DNA of 64,000 bases from Algoriphagus ornithinivorans (lineage in GTDB: Bacteria; Bacteroidota; Bacteroidia; Cytophagales; Cyclobacteriaceae), in contig NZ_FOVW01000001.1 in NCBI RefSeq assembly GCF_900115305.1, positions 434,001-498,000 on the forward strand. The letters are read 5' to 3'. Positions 1 to 9,354 of the stretch are shown one piece after another. Made by a program: the position numbers and the translations under genes. Each line of letters starts with the position of its first letter. Position 1 is the stretch's first letter. The notes beneath the pieces are model-generated. The model worked only from the letters and a program-made list of their open reading frames with translations. It was not told the origin of the DNA and did no database searches.

Positions 1-788
1 GAAGGGTTCAAACCCTCATTTTTTTCCAATTGATTTTCCAATTCGCCCTTAAGTGTTCCGGCTAAGGAAGAAATAGGAGCGATGGAATTCATGATTTCAT
101 GAGTTAGAATCTTGACCAAATTCTGCCATGCTTCCATTTCCTTTTCTTCCAATTCAGATTGAATGTTTTGAAGGGAAACCAACTTGAATTTTTCTCCCCG
201 CATCAAAAGTTCAATCACATAAACAGACAGCTGCATGATCCCATCGGGATGAGCGATTTTGATCAATTCACTTCCTCCAGTACGCAAACTTTTAATCGCC
301 AGAAAAAGCTCTTTATTGAGGTTTTCTATTTGATCAACGTTTTTGAGCTCATCCACATTCAAAATCCTCTTGGCGGAGGTATTCATGATTTGGATTTCAC
401 CATTTTCACCAAAAGTGATCAAGCCAATGCTGAGATGCTTGAAGACTGAGCGGAAGTATTGATAATTTGCCTCTTTTTCTGCCTGATCTTCCTTGAGTTT
501 GGCCAAAATCGCATTGAATTCAATGTGAAGGTCATCAGTTTCAGTTCCGTCAAATTTTACTGGATAAACCTGGGAATACTTATCCTGCTTAATGTTGTCC
601 AAAAAAGTCCTTACTTTTTTGAATGAACTCTCAGAATATCGAAGTAAAAAAATGATTTGAATAATCACCATAATGATGAAAAGGGAAATCATGAAGACTC
701 CCCATTCATCAATAATGGTATAGGCTAAAAAAAAGAGTGATCCGGCTAAAAGGGCGATTCGCCCCAGTAAGCCAACTTTATAATCCAT
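1..788 (-). CDS. sensor histidine kinase, NtrY-like (partial, C-terminal kinase domain off the left edge)
   Basis: The 262 visible codons start at an ATG at 788. Two hydrophobic segments near the N-terminus (about residues 8-25 and 32-52) suggest a membrane anchor with almost no periplasmic loop. A PAS-like segment follows (GLITFGENGEIQIMN), then an H-box LTHEIMNS with the putative phosphoacceptor His near residue 230. The ATPase domain should lie beyond base 1. The gene overlaps the end of the upstream response regulator by 11 bp, so the two are co-translated and almost certainly form a cognate pair. The stimulus cannot be read from the sequence. The family role is autophosphorylation and phosphotransfer to the NtrC-type regulator. 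Confidence 0.88.
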   Translation of the reverse strand, partial: MDYKVGLLGRIALLAGSLFFLAYTIIDEWGVFMISLFIIMVIIQIIFLLRYSESSFKKVRTFLDNIKQDKYSQVYPVKFDGTETDDLHIEFNAILAKLKEDQAEKEANYQYFRSVFKHLSIGLITFGENGEIQIMNTSAKRILNVDELKNVDQIENLNKELFLAIKSLRTGGSELIKIAHPDGIMQLSVYVIELLMRGEKFKLVSLQNIQSELEEKEMEAWQNLVKILTHEIMNSIAPISSLAGTLKGELENQLEKNEGLNP

Positions 789-2178
789 ATTTTTCTAATC
801 GTCTGTACAAAGATGCACGGGTCAAGCCCAGCTCTTTTGCTGCTTTGGAAATATTACCTCCGTTTTTATCAATTGCACGCTGAATCGTACTTCTTTCCAT
901 ATCATCCAGATTCAGGGTATTGGAAACTGGAGCTTTTTCTGAAGCAGGCTTGGCAGAAAGGAAGAAGAAATCTCTTGAGTCTAATTGATTTCCTTCTGCC
1001 ATAATGATAGCCCTTTCTATGGCATGCTGAAGTTCCCGAATATTACCAGGCCAAGGATAGCGCTGAAGTAACTCCATAGCAGAGGAAGTAAAGCTGCTAA
1101 ACTCCTTTCTATACTTTTGACTGTATTGCTTTAGGAAGTGATTAGCTAATTGTGGTATATCATCCTGTCTTTCTCTCAAAGGCGGAAGGAAAATTTCAAC
1201 TGTATTGATCCGGTACAGCAAATCCTGTCTGAAAGTATTCTCCATGACCATTTCATGCACATGCATATTGGTAGCACAAATGAGACGGATATCAACTGGA
1301 ATGGCCTTGTTGGTTCCAATTCTAGTCACCTCTCTTTTTTGCAATACAGTCAATAATTTAGACTGAAGGGGCATGGATAAATTCCCGATTTCATCCAGGA
1401 AAAGAGTGCCTTTATCCGCAATCTCGAATCTACCTGCTCTATCATCTTTTGCATCCGTAAATGCGCCCCTTTTGTGACCGAAAAGCTCGGATTCAAACAA
1501 GGTTTCTGTGATTGCTCCCATGTCTACTCCAACGAAGATTTCGTCCTTTCTCAGAGATCTTTCGTGAATGGCTCTGGCAATCAATTCTTTACCAGTACCG
1601 TTTTCGCCTAAGATCAAGACATTGGCATCAGTTTGTGCTACCTTATCTATGATGGAAAAGATGTTTTTCATCGAAGCACTGCTCCCGATGATATCTGTGT
1701 AAGGTTTTTTGAGATCGGACTGAAGCTGCTTTTGCTTTTTCTGAAGCTTGTCTACTTCATTGTAAGATTCTTTCAACCTAACCGCTGCAGAAAGTGTGGC
1801 CAAGAGTTTTTCATTTTGCCAGGGCTTCAAGATAAAATCCGTAGCACCTTCTTTGAGTGCCTGAACAGCCATTTCCACATCGCCAAATGCCGTGATTAAA
1901 ATTACGACAGCTTTTGGGTCTATTTCTTTGATTTGACTTAGCCAGAAAAATCCCTCTTTTCCAGAAGTGGTGTCCTCCCGAAAATTCATGTCCAAAAGAA
2001 TTACATCGTAGTTGTTATTATTGATCAAAAATGGAATTCTTCTCGGATCCTTTTCAATAGTCACTTCCTTTGCATGCTTTTTCAAAAGCATTTTGGCAGC
2101 AAATAATAAGTCCTCGTTATCGTCAATAATTAATATTTTGCCAAGATCTTGATTCTCCATGATTGTCTGTTTTGCCAT
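778..2178 (-). CDS. NtrC-family sigma-54-dependent response regulator
   Basis: 466 aa with three domains. The receiver (about 13-130) has acidic residues D19-D20, phosphoacceptor D63 in ILLDMNF and K118 in LKPW. The AAA+ sigma-54 activation domain has Walker A GENGTGKE at 191-198 and Walker B GTLFLDEIG at 257-265. The C-terminal Fis-type helix-turn-helix spans about 428-466. The sigma-54 contact loop reads GAFTDA (238-243) instead of the textbook GAFTGA; this substitution is, to my knowledge, common in Bacteroidota. A second ATG at codon 7 (2160) is an equally good start because the receiver begins at residue 13. The downstream kinase overlaps by 11 bp. Expected role: phosphorylation-dependent activation of sigma-54 promoters; targets unknown. 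Confidence 0.93.
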   Translation of the reverse strand: MAKQTIMENQDLGKILIIDDNEDLLFAAKMLLKKHAKEVTIEKDPRRIPFLINNNNYDVILLDMNFREDTTSGKEGFFWLSQIKEIDPKAVVILITAFGDVEMAVQALKEGATDFILKPWQNEKLLATLSAAVRLKESYNEVDKLQKKQKQLQSDLKKPYTDIIGSSASMKNIFSIIDKVAQTDANVLILGENGTGKELIARAIHERSLRKDEIFVGVDMGAITETLFESELFGHKRGAFTDAKDDRAGRFEIADKGTLFLDEIGNLSMPLQSKLLTVLQKREVTRIGTNKAIPVDIRLICATNMHVHEMVMENTFRQDLLYRINTVEIFLPPLRERQDDIPQLANHFLKQYSQKYRKEFSSFTSSAMELLQRYPWPGNIRELQHAIERAIIMAEGNQLDSRDFFFLSAKPASEKAPVSNTLNLDDMERSTIQRAIDKNGGNISKAAKELGLTRASLYRRLEKYGL

Positions 2179-2300
2179 GTAATAGGGGAAAATGATGCCA
2201 ATACGCTTCTAAGCCTAATTTCAGCATTTTTCATTAAAAAGTGTTCGCAAGTGTACATATTTATAATGATTTCGGACACTATGCTTCGGAACTGTTCGGT

Positions 2301-2331
2301 TTTCCTTCCCCAACTATAATTTGTACCTTTG
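2301..2331 (+). promoter_or_regulatory. putative Bacteroidota-type promoter of the FKBP gene
   Basis: TACCTTTG at 2324-2331 matches the -7 consensus TAnnTTTG exactly. The -33 position, 19 bp upstream, reads TTTC (2301-2304), one base off TTTG. It lies 26 bp before the ATG at 2358. Confidence 0.5.
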
Positions 2332-2357
2332 TCTTTTAACAAAAACAATAAATTATC

Positions 2358-2783
2358 ATGCAAGCAAAAAAAGGTGACAATGTGCAAGTGCACTACACCG
2401 GAAAACTAGAAGACGGGAGTGTGTTTGATTCTTCAGTTCAGAGAGAGCCACTTGGCTTTACTGTAGGTGGAGGACAAATGATTCAAGGATTCGATGCGGC
2501 TGTTCACGGGATGGCTGTGGGTGATAAAAAAACTGTAACTATTCCTGCCGCTGAAGCTTATGGCGAGCGTAGAGATGATATGATGATTGATGTGCCAAAA
2601 ACTCAGGTGCCTGCTGATATCAAACCGGAAATTGGAATGCAGTTAAGCCTACAGGGGCCTAACGGTCAACCAATGCCAGTGATTGTAACTCACGTAGATG
2701 AGGAGAAAATCACATTGGACGCGAACCATCAATTGGCTGGAAAAGATTTAATCTTTGATATTGAATTGGTGAAAATCGGATAA
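2358..2783 (+). CDS. FKBP-type peptidyl-prolyl cis-trans isomerase, SlyD-like
   Basis: 141 aa, no signal peptide, so cytoplasmic. The N-terminal FKBP half contains [16 protein letters not shown] and [12 protein letters not shown]. The sequence then enters an insert-in-flap-like segment (about 70-120) and closes with [15 protein letters not shown], the SlyD signature for return to the FKBP fold. SlyD-type proteins combine prolyl isomerase and chaperone activity; unlike E. coli SlyD this one has no histidine-rich metal-binding tail. It is a single-gene transcription unit with its own promoter and a strong terminator, divergent from the two-component operon. Confidence 0.93.
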   Translation: MQAKKGDNVQVHYTGKLEDGSVFDSSVQREPLGFTVGGGQMIQGFDAAVHGMAVGDKKTVTIPAAEAYGERRDDMMIDVPKTQVPADIKPEIGMQLSLQGPNGQPMPVIVTHVDEEKITLDANHQLAGKDLIFDIELVKIG

Positions 2784-2801
2784 TTATATCCCACCAAATC
2801 C

Positions 2802-2839
2802 AAAAAAATCCCCTTAGAGCTATTCTTTGGGGATTTTTT
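2802..2839. terminator. bidirectional rho-independent terminator
   Basis: AAAAAAATCCCC and GGGGATTTTTT form a long A/T-flanked stem between the convergent FKBP gene and the gene ending at 2838. It has T runs on both strands. Confidence 0.85.
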
Positions 2840-3662
2840 ATTGCTTTTGTTTAAGTTCTTGTGGTACTCGGAAGACCTGAATCCTGTTTTTATGAGTCAA
2901 AGTCATAAATTCTTGTCCAATCTGTATACCTTCAAATTCAGCATTTGGTATTTGAACTGCCGGTCTTTTCTCTAAAGTCTGTAGGTTTAAAGTCCAAATA
3001 AAGCCATCTTCCAACCAAAGCAACTGTTCCTGAAAGTAGCAGAGTCTTTCCTGATTTTTTAAATCAAATTTCTTGATAAAATTCCCTTGATTATCAAAAA
3101 CGTATACGCCCGAACTGGGAATATTCATGAAAAGGCGATTCTTAAATTCTCTGATTTCGGTGACAGATAAGCTTTCCGAATTGAGAATTAGGTTTAAAGG
3201 CTGGGAATCTAGTATGGTATTTCTCAGGTAGTCTAATCTCTTTAAGCTAAAATCAGATTCATCCCAAATCCATATCACATTGTTATTTCCTAAAGTTGCT
3301 GCTTTGGCTAAGGTGACGTTGACTTGCAAAAAACCATTTTCAGCCAAGGGATTTAAAAACCTATCTAGGATTCTATACTGCTGCAAGTCTGAAGAAAAGG
3401 TGAAAATATTCACAGTCCAAGCAGCTTCGAGTTGATGCAGTTGTCCCTGATGAGGAGGAGAAAAGTAATTTTTTTCTATTCCTTTCGAATCAAAAAGGAA
3501 AATATCTCCTTGAATATTGCTTGCAAAAATCTGATCCTTGGTATCAAAGGAAACCAAACTCAATTGATTGACTTCCCAATCGGCTATCGGGCTGGATAAT
3601 ACTGCCTCCTGAGCAAACAATCTCAGAGGTAATAGAAAAAAAACTATCCAGCAATATTTCAT
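2838..3662 (-). CDS. exported protein of unknown function, probably beta-propeller
   Basis: 274 aa with a clear signal peptide (hydrophobic residues 3-16, cleavage after LFAQ). The mature part is a run of short strand-rich repeats with hydrophobic/aromatic, Asp/Asn and Gly motifs such as IFLFDSKG, VYVFDNQGNFIKKF and IWTLNLQTLEKR. This is the look of an NHL/WD-type propeller of four to six blades. No catalytic motif is evident. It follows lpxH on the same strand after 53 bp and may share its transcript. Function not assigned; the propeller fold is my inference. Confidence 0.75.
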   Translation of the reverse strand: MKYCWIVFFLLPLRLFAQEAVLSSPIADWEVNQLSLVSFDTKDQIFASNIQGDIFLFDSKGIEKNYFSPPHQGQLHQLEAAWTVNIFTFSSDLQQYRILDRFLNPLAENGFLQVNVTLAKAATLGNNNVIWIWDESDFSLKRLDYLRNTILDSQPLNLILNSESLSVTEIREFKNRLFMNIPSSGVYVFDNQGNFIKKFDLKNQERLCYFQEQLLWLEDGFIWTLNLQTLEKRPAVQIPNAEFEGIQIGQEFMTLTHKNRIQVFRVPQELKQKQ

Positions 3663-3715
3663 GGCTTACCCTATTTCAATGCAATTTCAGGAATTTAGCA
3701 TGCTTTACTCAAAAA

Positions 3716-4504
3716 CTAATATTCTGCAGGTGCTTTGAATTTTTTTAGCTCAGCCTTTCTACCGTCAAACTCAAGATAGGTGAACTGGCTGACCCATTCT
3801 CCTAAGTTGAAATATGTCGCATGATCGCCAACTTCTAGTTCTAAAGGAAGATGCCTATGTCCAAAGATGTAAAGATCATGATGTCTCTTGGATTCCAAGT
3901 CTTTGCAGTATTGCCAAAGCCATTCTTCTTCTCCCAAAAACCGATCTTCCCCTTTTTCAGAATTGGTTATCCTGCTTTTTCCTGACCAGGCTTTTGCAAG
4001 CTTGATTCCCAGATCAGGATGAATCCATCTAAAGAGCCATTGTGCAACAGGATTGACAAATATCTTTTTTAAGAATTTATACGAATGATCTCCCGGTCCC
4101 AATCCATCACCATGACCTACCAATAGGGTCTTATCATTGACCATGAGCTCAATGGGGTGATGATAAACGGGGATTCCAAGTTCCTCCGTAAAATAGTCCT
4201 TCATCCATAAGTCATGATTCCCTGTGAAAAACAGGATAGGTATTCCAGCTTCTCTCAGTTGTTGGATTTTTGAAATGAAGGGGATAAAGCCTTTGGGAAC
4301 GACTTCTTTGTACTCGAACCAAAAATCAAAAATATCACCTACCAGAAAAATAGCAGCAGCATCTGATTGAATGGAATCAAGCCATTGAATAATCTTTTTT
4401 TCACGGCTTTTGCTTGCTTCAGAAGACGGTGCTCCCAAATGAAAATCAGAGGCGAAATAGATTTTTTTCTCTTTTAGGGAAAAATTCTGCAGATGGGAAA
4501 ACAT
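3716..4504 (-). CDS. lpxH: UDP-2,3-diacylglucosamine diphosphatase (LpxH-type)
   Basis: 262 aa calcineurin-like metallophosphoesterase. The metal ligands appear in family order: SDFHLG near the N-terminus, VGDIFDFW, TGNHDLW, VGHGDGLG and the C-terminal FGHRHLPL. LpxH removes UMP from UDP-2,3-diacylglucosamine to give lipid X, the fourth step of lipid A synthesis, at the cytoplasmic face of the inner membrane. The FDFW and GNHD context separates it from generic phosphoesterases. The gene lies just downstream of ftsH, separated by a terminator. In E. coli FtsH controls lipid A synthesis by degrading LpxC, so the neighbourhood is suggestive but unproven. Confidence 0.9.
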   Translation of the reverse strand: MFSHLQNFSLKEKKIYFASDFHLGAPSSEASKSREKKIIQWLDSIQSDAAAIFLVGDIFDFWFEYKEVVPKGFIPFISKIQQLREAGIPILFFTGNHDLWMKDYFTEELGIPVYHHPIELMVNDKTLLVGHGDGLGPGDHSYKFLKKIFVNPVAQWLFRWIHPDLGIKLAKAWSGKSRITNSEKGEDRFLGEEEWLWQYCKDLESKRHHDLYIFGHRHLPLELEVGDHATYFNLGEWVSQFTYLEFDGRKAELKKFKAPAEY

Positions 4505-4534
4505 TCGGAAAGATAGATTTCAGAAACAAAAATA

Positions 4535-4561
4535 AAAAGCCCCGTCTAAAACGGGGCTTTT
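4535..4561 (-). terminator. rho-independent terminator of ftsH
   Basis: An 11-bp perfect stem (AAAAGCCCCGT / ACGGGGCTTTT, 5-nt loop) is followed on the minus strand by a T-rich tract. It sits between the ftsH stop and the lpxH start. Confidence 0.88.
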
Positions 4562-4569
4562 GTTGGAAA

Positions 4570-6663
4570 TCATTTTTCAGTTTTTGTATCCGTTTCGGAA
4601 ACTGTGACTGAATCTGTTTCATTTGATTCTTTTTCCTCTGATTCTTTTTCCTCCGATTCAGAAGCTTTGACTTTAGGTTCGGAATCTTTGCTTTCAGGAG
4701 CTACCACATCTTTTTTATTGGTGTAAGCCTGATAGGTAGTTTCTTTGGCAAATGGTCTCTTTCCGATTAGTTTTTCAAGATCAGACTGGAATAAGATTTC
4801 CTTTTCCAAAAGTTCTTTAGCCAAAGTCTCCAATTCGCCTTTCTTCTCTCTCAATAATTCCAAAGTACGCTGATAAGCAAATTCAATCAGTTTGTGCACT
4901 TCCTGATCAATCATCTCAGCAGTAGCTTCAGAATAAGGTTTAGTCATTTTATAGCCATCACTCTTGCTATCGTAGAATGAAATATTTCCTAATTTCTCAT
5001 TCATTCCATAAACTGAAACGATAGAATAAGCCATTTTGGTGATTCTCTCCAAATCGCTCAAAGCTCCAGTAGAGATCTTTCCGAATATGATTTCTTCTGC
5101 AGCTCTACCTCCCAAAGTCATACACATCTCATCAATGAGTTGCTCGGTTTGGTATAGGAACTGCTCCTTAGGAAGGTATTGTGCATAGCCTAAAGCAGCT
5201 ACACCTCTTGGAACGATACTTACCTTCACCAATGGGTCTGCATGCTCTAAGAACCAGCCTGCAACAGCATGACCAGCCTCGTGATATGCCACAATTTTCT
5301 TCTCTTCCGGAGAGATAATTTTATTCTTTTTCTCCAAACCGCCGATTACACGATCCACTGCATCCTGGAAATCCTGCATGTCTACTGCAGTTTTATTCCT
5401 TCTTGCGGCGATCAAGGCAGCCTCATTACAAACGTTGGCGATTTCTGCTCCGGCAAAGCCCGGAGTCTGAGCAGCCAGTTTTTTAGGATCCACATCATCG
5501 GATGTTTTGATAGGCTTCAGGTGAACTTTGAAAATCGCCTCTCTACCTACAATATCCGGCTTATCAATGGAGATTTGTCTGTCAAATCGTCCAGGTCTCA
5601 ATAAGGCGCTATCCAATACATCCGGTCTGTTGGTTGCTGCCACAACGATTACTCCTGTGTCAGTTCCAAAACCATCCATCTCCACCAATAGGGAGTTCAA
5701 GGTATTTTCTCGCTCGTCATTCGAACCTGGCATTTGACCCTTTCCTCTGGATCTACCGATTGCGTCGATTTCATCTATGAAAATGATACATGGTGCCTTT
5801 TCTTTGGCTTGCTTAAATAAGTCTCTAACTCTAGCTGCACCCACACCGACGAACATTTCGACAAAGTCAGAACCAGACAATGTAAAGAAAGGAACACCAG
5901 CCTCACCTGCTACGGCTTTTGCTAATAATGTCTTACCGGTTCCAGGAGGTCCTACCAATAAAGCACCTTTAGGAATCTTACCCCCGAGTTTGGTGAATTT
6001 GGAAGGGTTTTTTAGAAATTCTACAATCTCCTGAACCTCTTCTTTGGCCTCATCCAGTCCTGCCACATTATCAAATGTGATTTTGACTTTATTCTCTGCA
6101 TCAAAAAGTTGTGCTTTGGATTTTCCAACATTGAAAATCTGTCCACCCGGTCCTGATGGTCCAGCCATTCTTCGCATCATAAACCAGAAGAAAACGAATA
6201 AAAGAATGAGAAAGCCGAAGCTTCCAAACCAACTACTCCAGTTCTCTTCCGTAGTGACTGAGTATCCAATTCGCTCCTCGTCCGGTCTCTGCTCTTCCAT
6301 GGCACCAAAGTCAGTAGCAAACTTATCCCAAGAAACAACCTGTAGGGAATAATGAGGCCCGTTTGGATTGAAAAAAGTGGAATTCGATTCTAGTTCACCT
6401 TTATATTTTTCTTTAGACAAAGCGGCTGGCTTCAGGGTAATATCTACTCTGTCCATATTTTTGACGATCATGACCTTGGCTACGTCACCAGCCGTGTACA
6501 TGTCTTCAAAACGCTTTTGAGTGATGTCCACCATAGCACCTCTTTGATTGATCCAAGTAAGTCCAATCAGCACCATGACTGCCACCACAATTAACCAAAG
6601 CTGAAAGTTTGGCTTCTGAGGCGGTTTGGGGACAAATTTTTTGCTTTTATTATTTTCGCTCAT
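4570..6663 (-). CDS. ftsH: ATP-dependent zinc metalloprotease FtsH
   Basis: 697 aa membrane AAA protease that degrades misfolded membrane proteins and regulatory substrates. Transmembrane segments lie at about 21-38 and 148-163, with a roughly 110-residue periplasmic part between them. Walker A GPPGTGKT is at 238-245 and Walker [10 protein letters not shown] at 292-300. The pore-loop region contains FVGVGA, and the second region of homology lies around 345-362. The zinc site HEAGH is at 461-465. The C-terminal tail (about 665-697) is a highly acidic Glu/Ser/Lys/Thr stretch with a duplicated SEEKE unit, longer than in many homologues. It follows rsfS after 65 bp and is probably co-transcribed with it. 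Confidence 0.97.
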   Translation of the reverse strand: MSENNKSKKFVPKPPQKPNFQLWLIVVAVMVLIGLTWINQRGAMVDITQKRFEDMYTAGDVAKVMIVKNMDRVDITLKPAALSKEKYKGELESNSTFFNPNGPHYSLQVVSWDKFATDFGAMEEQRPDEERIGYSVTTEENWSSWFGSFGFLILLFVFFWFMMRRMAGPSGPGGQIFNVGKSKAQLFDAENKVKITFDNVAGLDEAKEEVQEIVEFLKNPSKFTKLGGKIPKGALLVGPPGTGKTLLAKAVAGEAGVPFFTLSGSDFVEMFVGVGAARVRDLFKQAKEKAPCIIFIDEIDAIGRSRGKGQMPGSNDERENTLNSLLVEMDGFGTDTGVIVVAATNRPDVLDSALLRPGRFDRQISIDKPDIVGREAIFKVHLKPIKTSDDVDPKKLAAQTPGFAGAEIANVCNEAALIAARRNKTAVDMQDFQDAVDRVIGGLEKKNKIISPEEKKIVAYHEAGHAVAGWFLEHADPLVKVSIVPRGVAALGYAQYLPKEQFLYQTEQLIDEMCMTLGGRAAEEIIFGKISTGALSDLERITKMAYSIVSVYGMNEKLGNISFYDSKSDGYKMTKPYSEATAEMIDQEVHKLIEFAYQRTLELLREKKGELETLAKELLEKEILFQSDLEKLIGKRPFAKETTYQAYTNKKDVVAPESKDSEPKVKASESEEKESEEKESNETDSVTVSETDTKTEK
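4625..4659. repeat. 15-bp tandem repeat in the ftsH 3' end
   Basis: Two copies of GATTCTTTTTCCTCY (4625-4639, 4640-4654) and the first five bases of a third. They encode the repeated Ser-Glu-Glu-Lys-Glu of the FtsH tail. The unit is a multiple of three, so copy changes would stay in frame. Confidence 0.85.
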
Positions 6664-6728
6664 TGATTGATAAGTAATTCTCTAAACTTAAGGTAAAACG
6701 GTTTGATCTGGTTAAAGTTTGAGGGATT

Positions 6729-7076
6729 TTAACCAACTCGGGTAACTTTCGCATCTCCCCATAATTCCTCCAGACCATAATACTCTCTTTTGTCCTTCAG
6801 AAATATGTGAGCTACTACGTCCACATAGTCCATCAAAATCCATTGTTTACCACTTTTGCCTTCCACTCTGAAAGGGCTGGATTCTCCCGCTTTGAAAGCC
6901 ATTTCTTCGATAGAATCGGAAATTGCCTCGATTTGAGTGTCTGAGTTGCCGGAGCAAATCACAAAAAAATCGCTTACGGTATTCTTAATTTTTCTTAGAT
7001 CCATCACCACGATATTGGAGGCCTTTTTTTCCTCCATACCTTTGACGATGATTTTGCTCAGCTGTTCTGCTGTCAT
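6729..7076 (-). CDS. rsfS: ribosome silencing factor RsfS
   Basis: 115 aa, full length for the family (RsfS/Iojap). Recognised by the N-terminal helix followed by VVMDLRKIKNTVSDFFVICS, the segment SPFRVEGKSGKQWILMDY and the end IFLKDKREYYGLEELWGD. RsfS binds ribosomal protein uL14 and blocks subunit joining under starvation. It is divergent from birA across a 61-bp gap and likely leads an rsfS-ftsH transcript. Confidence 0.94.
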   Translation of the reverse strand: MTAEQLSKIIVKGMEEKKASNIVVMDLRKIKNTVSDFFVICSGNSDTQIEAISDSIEEMAFKAGESSPFRVEGKSGKQWILMDYVDVVAHIFLKDKREYYGLEELWGDAKVTRVG

Positions 7077-7086
7077 ATTTATATTT

Positions 7087-7094
7087 TAATTTTG
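7087..7094 (+). promoter_or_regulatory. candidate -7 element for birA
   Basis: TAATTTTG fits TAnnTTTG and lies 43 bp before the birA ATG. No matching TTTG is found 19-20 bp upstream, so the call rests on one element. Confidence 0.35.
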
Positions 7095-7137
7095 CAATGC
7101 CTGTAAATCTAATCGGTATCAGGCAAACCAAAAACAT

Positions 7138-7908
7138 ATGTATAAAATTCTTGCCAATACCATTTTTTTGGGAAAAGATGTTCATTTCCTGTCAGACTGT
7201 CACTCAACCAATGACATTGCATTCCAATTAGTCAGGGAAGGCAAAGCCAAAGAAGGGAGTATAGTCATCTGTGAAAACCAAACACAAGGGAAAGGACAAA
7301 GGGGAAATATCTGGAAGGTGGAGCCGGGTAAAAACCTGACTTTTTCTCTCGTTTTATGCCCAAATTTTATGGATGTTTCGGAACAATTTTTTCTAAATAT
7401 GGCTGTTTCAAATGGGATTAGGCAAGTTTTAAGTGAGTATTTGCCTCTTATTCAAATCAAATGGCCCAACGACTTCATTGTACCTGGAGAAGGTAAAATA
7501 GGAGGGATGTTGATTGAAAACTCTTATAGTGGAAAAGGATGGGAGTTTGCAGTGGTTGGGGTAGGTTTGAATATCAATCAATTGAACTTTGATATATCTG
7601 GCCCTAGCTCCTTGAGAAAAATTACGGGGTCAGAATTTAATCTGGAGGAGATTTTTAGGCTATTGATCACTCAAATAGAGCAGTCTTACATAGCCTTAAA
7701 AAAGAGAAAGTGGGCTGAATTGAAAACAGAATATTTAAACCATCTGTTTCTATTTCAAGAGAAAGCAGTTTTCAACCATAAAAATGACTCTTTCTCAGGA
7801 AAAATTGTCAATGTGCGGCCAAACGGGCAGTTGGAAATGGAGTTGGAAAATGGTGAAAATCAATATTTTGATTTCAAAGAAATTCAATTTCCGGTTTATC
7901 ATACCTAA
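7138..7908 (+). CDS. birA: biotin--[acetyl-CoA-carboxylase] ligase
   Basis: 256 aa. Biotin ligases activate biotin to biotinyl-AMP and attach it to the carboxyl carrier protein of acetyl-CoA carboxylase and related enzymes. Family motifs are present: SDCHSTNDIA near the start, GKGQRGNIW for adenylate binding, IKWPNDF and KIGGMLIEN. A short C-terminal SH3-like segment is present (about 205-250). There is no N-terminal winged helix, so this is a monofunctional ligase, not a BirA repressor. The start ATG lies inside a CATATG after the divergent rsfS promoter region. Confidence 0.93.
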   Translation: MYKILANTIFLGKDVHFLSDCHSTNDIAFQLVREGKAKEGSIVICENQTQGKGQRGNIWKVEPGKNLTFSLVLCPNFMDVSEQFFLNMAVSNGIRQVLSEYLPLIQIKWPNDFIVPGEGKIGGMLIENSYSGKGWEFAVVGVGLNINQLNFDISGPSSLRKITGSEFNLEEIFRLLITQIEQSYIALKKRKWAELKTEYLNHLFLFQEKAVFNHKNDSFSGKIVNVRPNGQLEMELENGENQYFDFKEIQFPVYHT

Positions 7909-7940
7909 TTTTAATTTCCGGGTTTTAAGCGGTACCTTTG
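7909..7940 (+). promoter_or_regulatory. putative promoter of ahcY
   Basis: TACCTTTG at 7933-7940 is a perfect TAnnTTTG -7 box, 43 bp before the ahcY ATG. The -33 region is only T-rich (TTTT/TTTA), one base short of TTTG. Confidence 0.5.
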
Positions 7941-7983
7941 CAAAAGTTTTTGAAAACGTCTTGTATTAAATAACTATATCACT

Positions 7984-9303
7984 ATGTCAGAAATTAAGTC
8001 TGAAAAATTTATTCAGTATAAAGTAAAAGACATTTCTCTTGCCGATTGGGGGAGAAAAGAGATCAAATTAGCGGAAGCTGAAATGCCTGGTTTGATGGCA
8101 TTGAGAGAAGAATTCGGTGCTTCCCAGCCATTGAAAGGAGCTAGAATTGCAGGTTGTCTTCACATGACAATCCAAACCGCTGTCTTGATCGAGACTTTGG
8201 TTGCTCTAGGAGCTGAAGTTACTTGGTCTTCTTGTAACATTTTTTCTACTCAGGATCATGCTGCAGCGGCAATCGCAGCGGCTGGAATCCAAGTTTATGC
8301 TTGGAAAGGAATGACTGCTGAGGAATTCGATTGGTGTATCGAGCAGACTCTTTTCTTCGGAGAAGATCGACAGCCATTGAATATGATCTTAGATGATGGA
8401 GGCGATTTGACCAACATGGTGTTGGATCAATATCCTGAGCTAGTAGCTGGTATCAGAGGTCTATCTGAAGAAACCACTACAGGTGTTCACAGATTGTATG
8501 AAAGAATGAAGAATGGTACTCTTCCAATGCCTGCGATCAATGTCAATGACTCTGTTACTAAGTCTAAATTTGATAACAAATATGGCTGTAAGGAATCATT
8601 GGTAGATGCTATCAGAAGAGCAACTGATGTGATGATGGCTGGAAAAGTAGCTGTTGTTGCTGGATACGGAGACGTAGGAAAAGGTTCTGCTGCTTCTTTG
8701 AGAGGTGCTGGAGCAAGAGTTATTGTAACTGAAATCGACCCGATCTGTGCGCTTCAGGCTGCTATGGATGGTTATGCTGTGAAGAAAATGGTTGACGCTG
8801 TGAAAGAAGCAGATATCGTTGTAACAGCTACCGGTAACAAGGATATTATCACGGGCGAGCACTTCAAAGCAATGAAGGATAAGGCTATCGTTTGTAACAT
8901 TGGCCACTTCGATAATGAGATCGACATGGCTTGGATGAATAAAAACTATGGTCACACAAAAAATGTGATCAAGCCTCAGGTAGACCTTTATGATTTGGAT
9001 GGAAAAGAATTGATCATTTTGGCTGAAGGCCGATTGGTGAATTTGGGATGTGCTACTGGACACCCTTCTTTTGTGATGTCCAATTCTTTCACAAACCAAA
9101 CCTTAGCTCAGTTGGAGCTTTGGGAAAAGCATGAAGAATATAAGCCTGGTGTTTATGTGCTTCCTAAGCATTTGGATGAGAAAGTAGCTGCATTGCACCT
9201 TTCCAAATTGGGTGTTGAACTCGATACTCTTTCTGAAGATCAAGCCAAATATATTGGTGTTGAAGTAGAAGGGCCATTCAAGCCTGAATACTATAGATAT
9301 TAA
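7984..9303 (+). CDS. ahcY: adenosylhomocysteinase
   Basis: 439 aa, full length. Catalyses reversible hydrolysis of S-adenosylhomocysteine to adenosine and homocysteine, sustaining the methylation cycle in the cytoplasm. Signatures: [37 protein letters not shown], the NAD-binding [26 protein letters not shown] and the C-terminal KPEYYRY. Codon choice looks strongly optimised compared with its neighbours, as expected of an abundant enzyme. Single gene with its own promoter and a strong terminator. Confidence 0.98.
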   Translation: MSEIKSEKFIQYKVKDISLADWGRKEIKLAEAEMPGLMALREEFGASQPLKGARIAGCLHMTIQTAVLIETLVALGAEVTWSSCNIFSTQDHAAAAIAAAGIQVYAWKGMTAEEFDWCIEQTLFFGEDRQPLNMILDDGGDLTNMVLDQYPELVAGIRGLSEETTTGVHRLYERMKNGTLPMPAINVNDSVTKSKFDNKYGCKESLVDAIRRATDVMMAGKVAVVAGYGDVGKGSAASLRGAGARVIVTEIDPICALQAAMDGYAVKKMVDAVKEADIVVTATGNKDIITGEHFKAMKDKAIVCNIGHFDNEIDMAWMNKNYGHTKNVIKPQVDLYDLDGKELIILAEGRLVNLGCATGHPSFVMSNSFTNQTLAQLELWEKHEEYKPGVYVLPKHLDEKVAALHLSKLGVELDTLSEDQAKYIGVEVEGPFKPEYYRY

Positions 9304-9324
9304 TTCGTTAAGAATTAAAGTATC

Positions 9325-9354
9325 AAAGCCCCGAAGTGATTCGGGGCTTTTTTT
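9325..9354. terminator. rho-independent terminator of ahcY
   Basis: An 11-bp stem AAAGCCCCGAA / TTCGGGGCTTT is closed by a GTGA (GNRA-type) tetraloop and followed by TTTT. It runs into the stop codon of the convergent lipoprotein gene. Confidence 0.9.

Noticed and set aside
4533..4540. TATTTTTG-like -7 box on the minus strand upstream of lpxH
   Set aside because: It matches the consensus by chance within the T tract of the ftsH terminator, and no -33 element is present at proper spacing.
8596..9099. 167-codon minus-strand frame inside ahcY
   Set aside because: Opposite to a fully conserved enzyme; Ser/His-rich translation typical of antisense to optimised codons.
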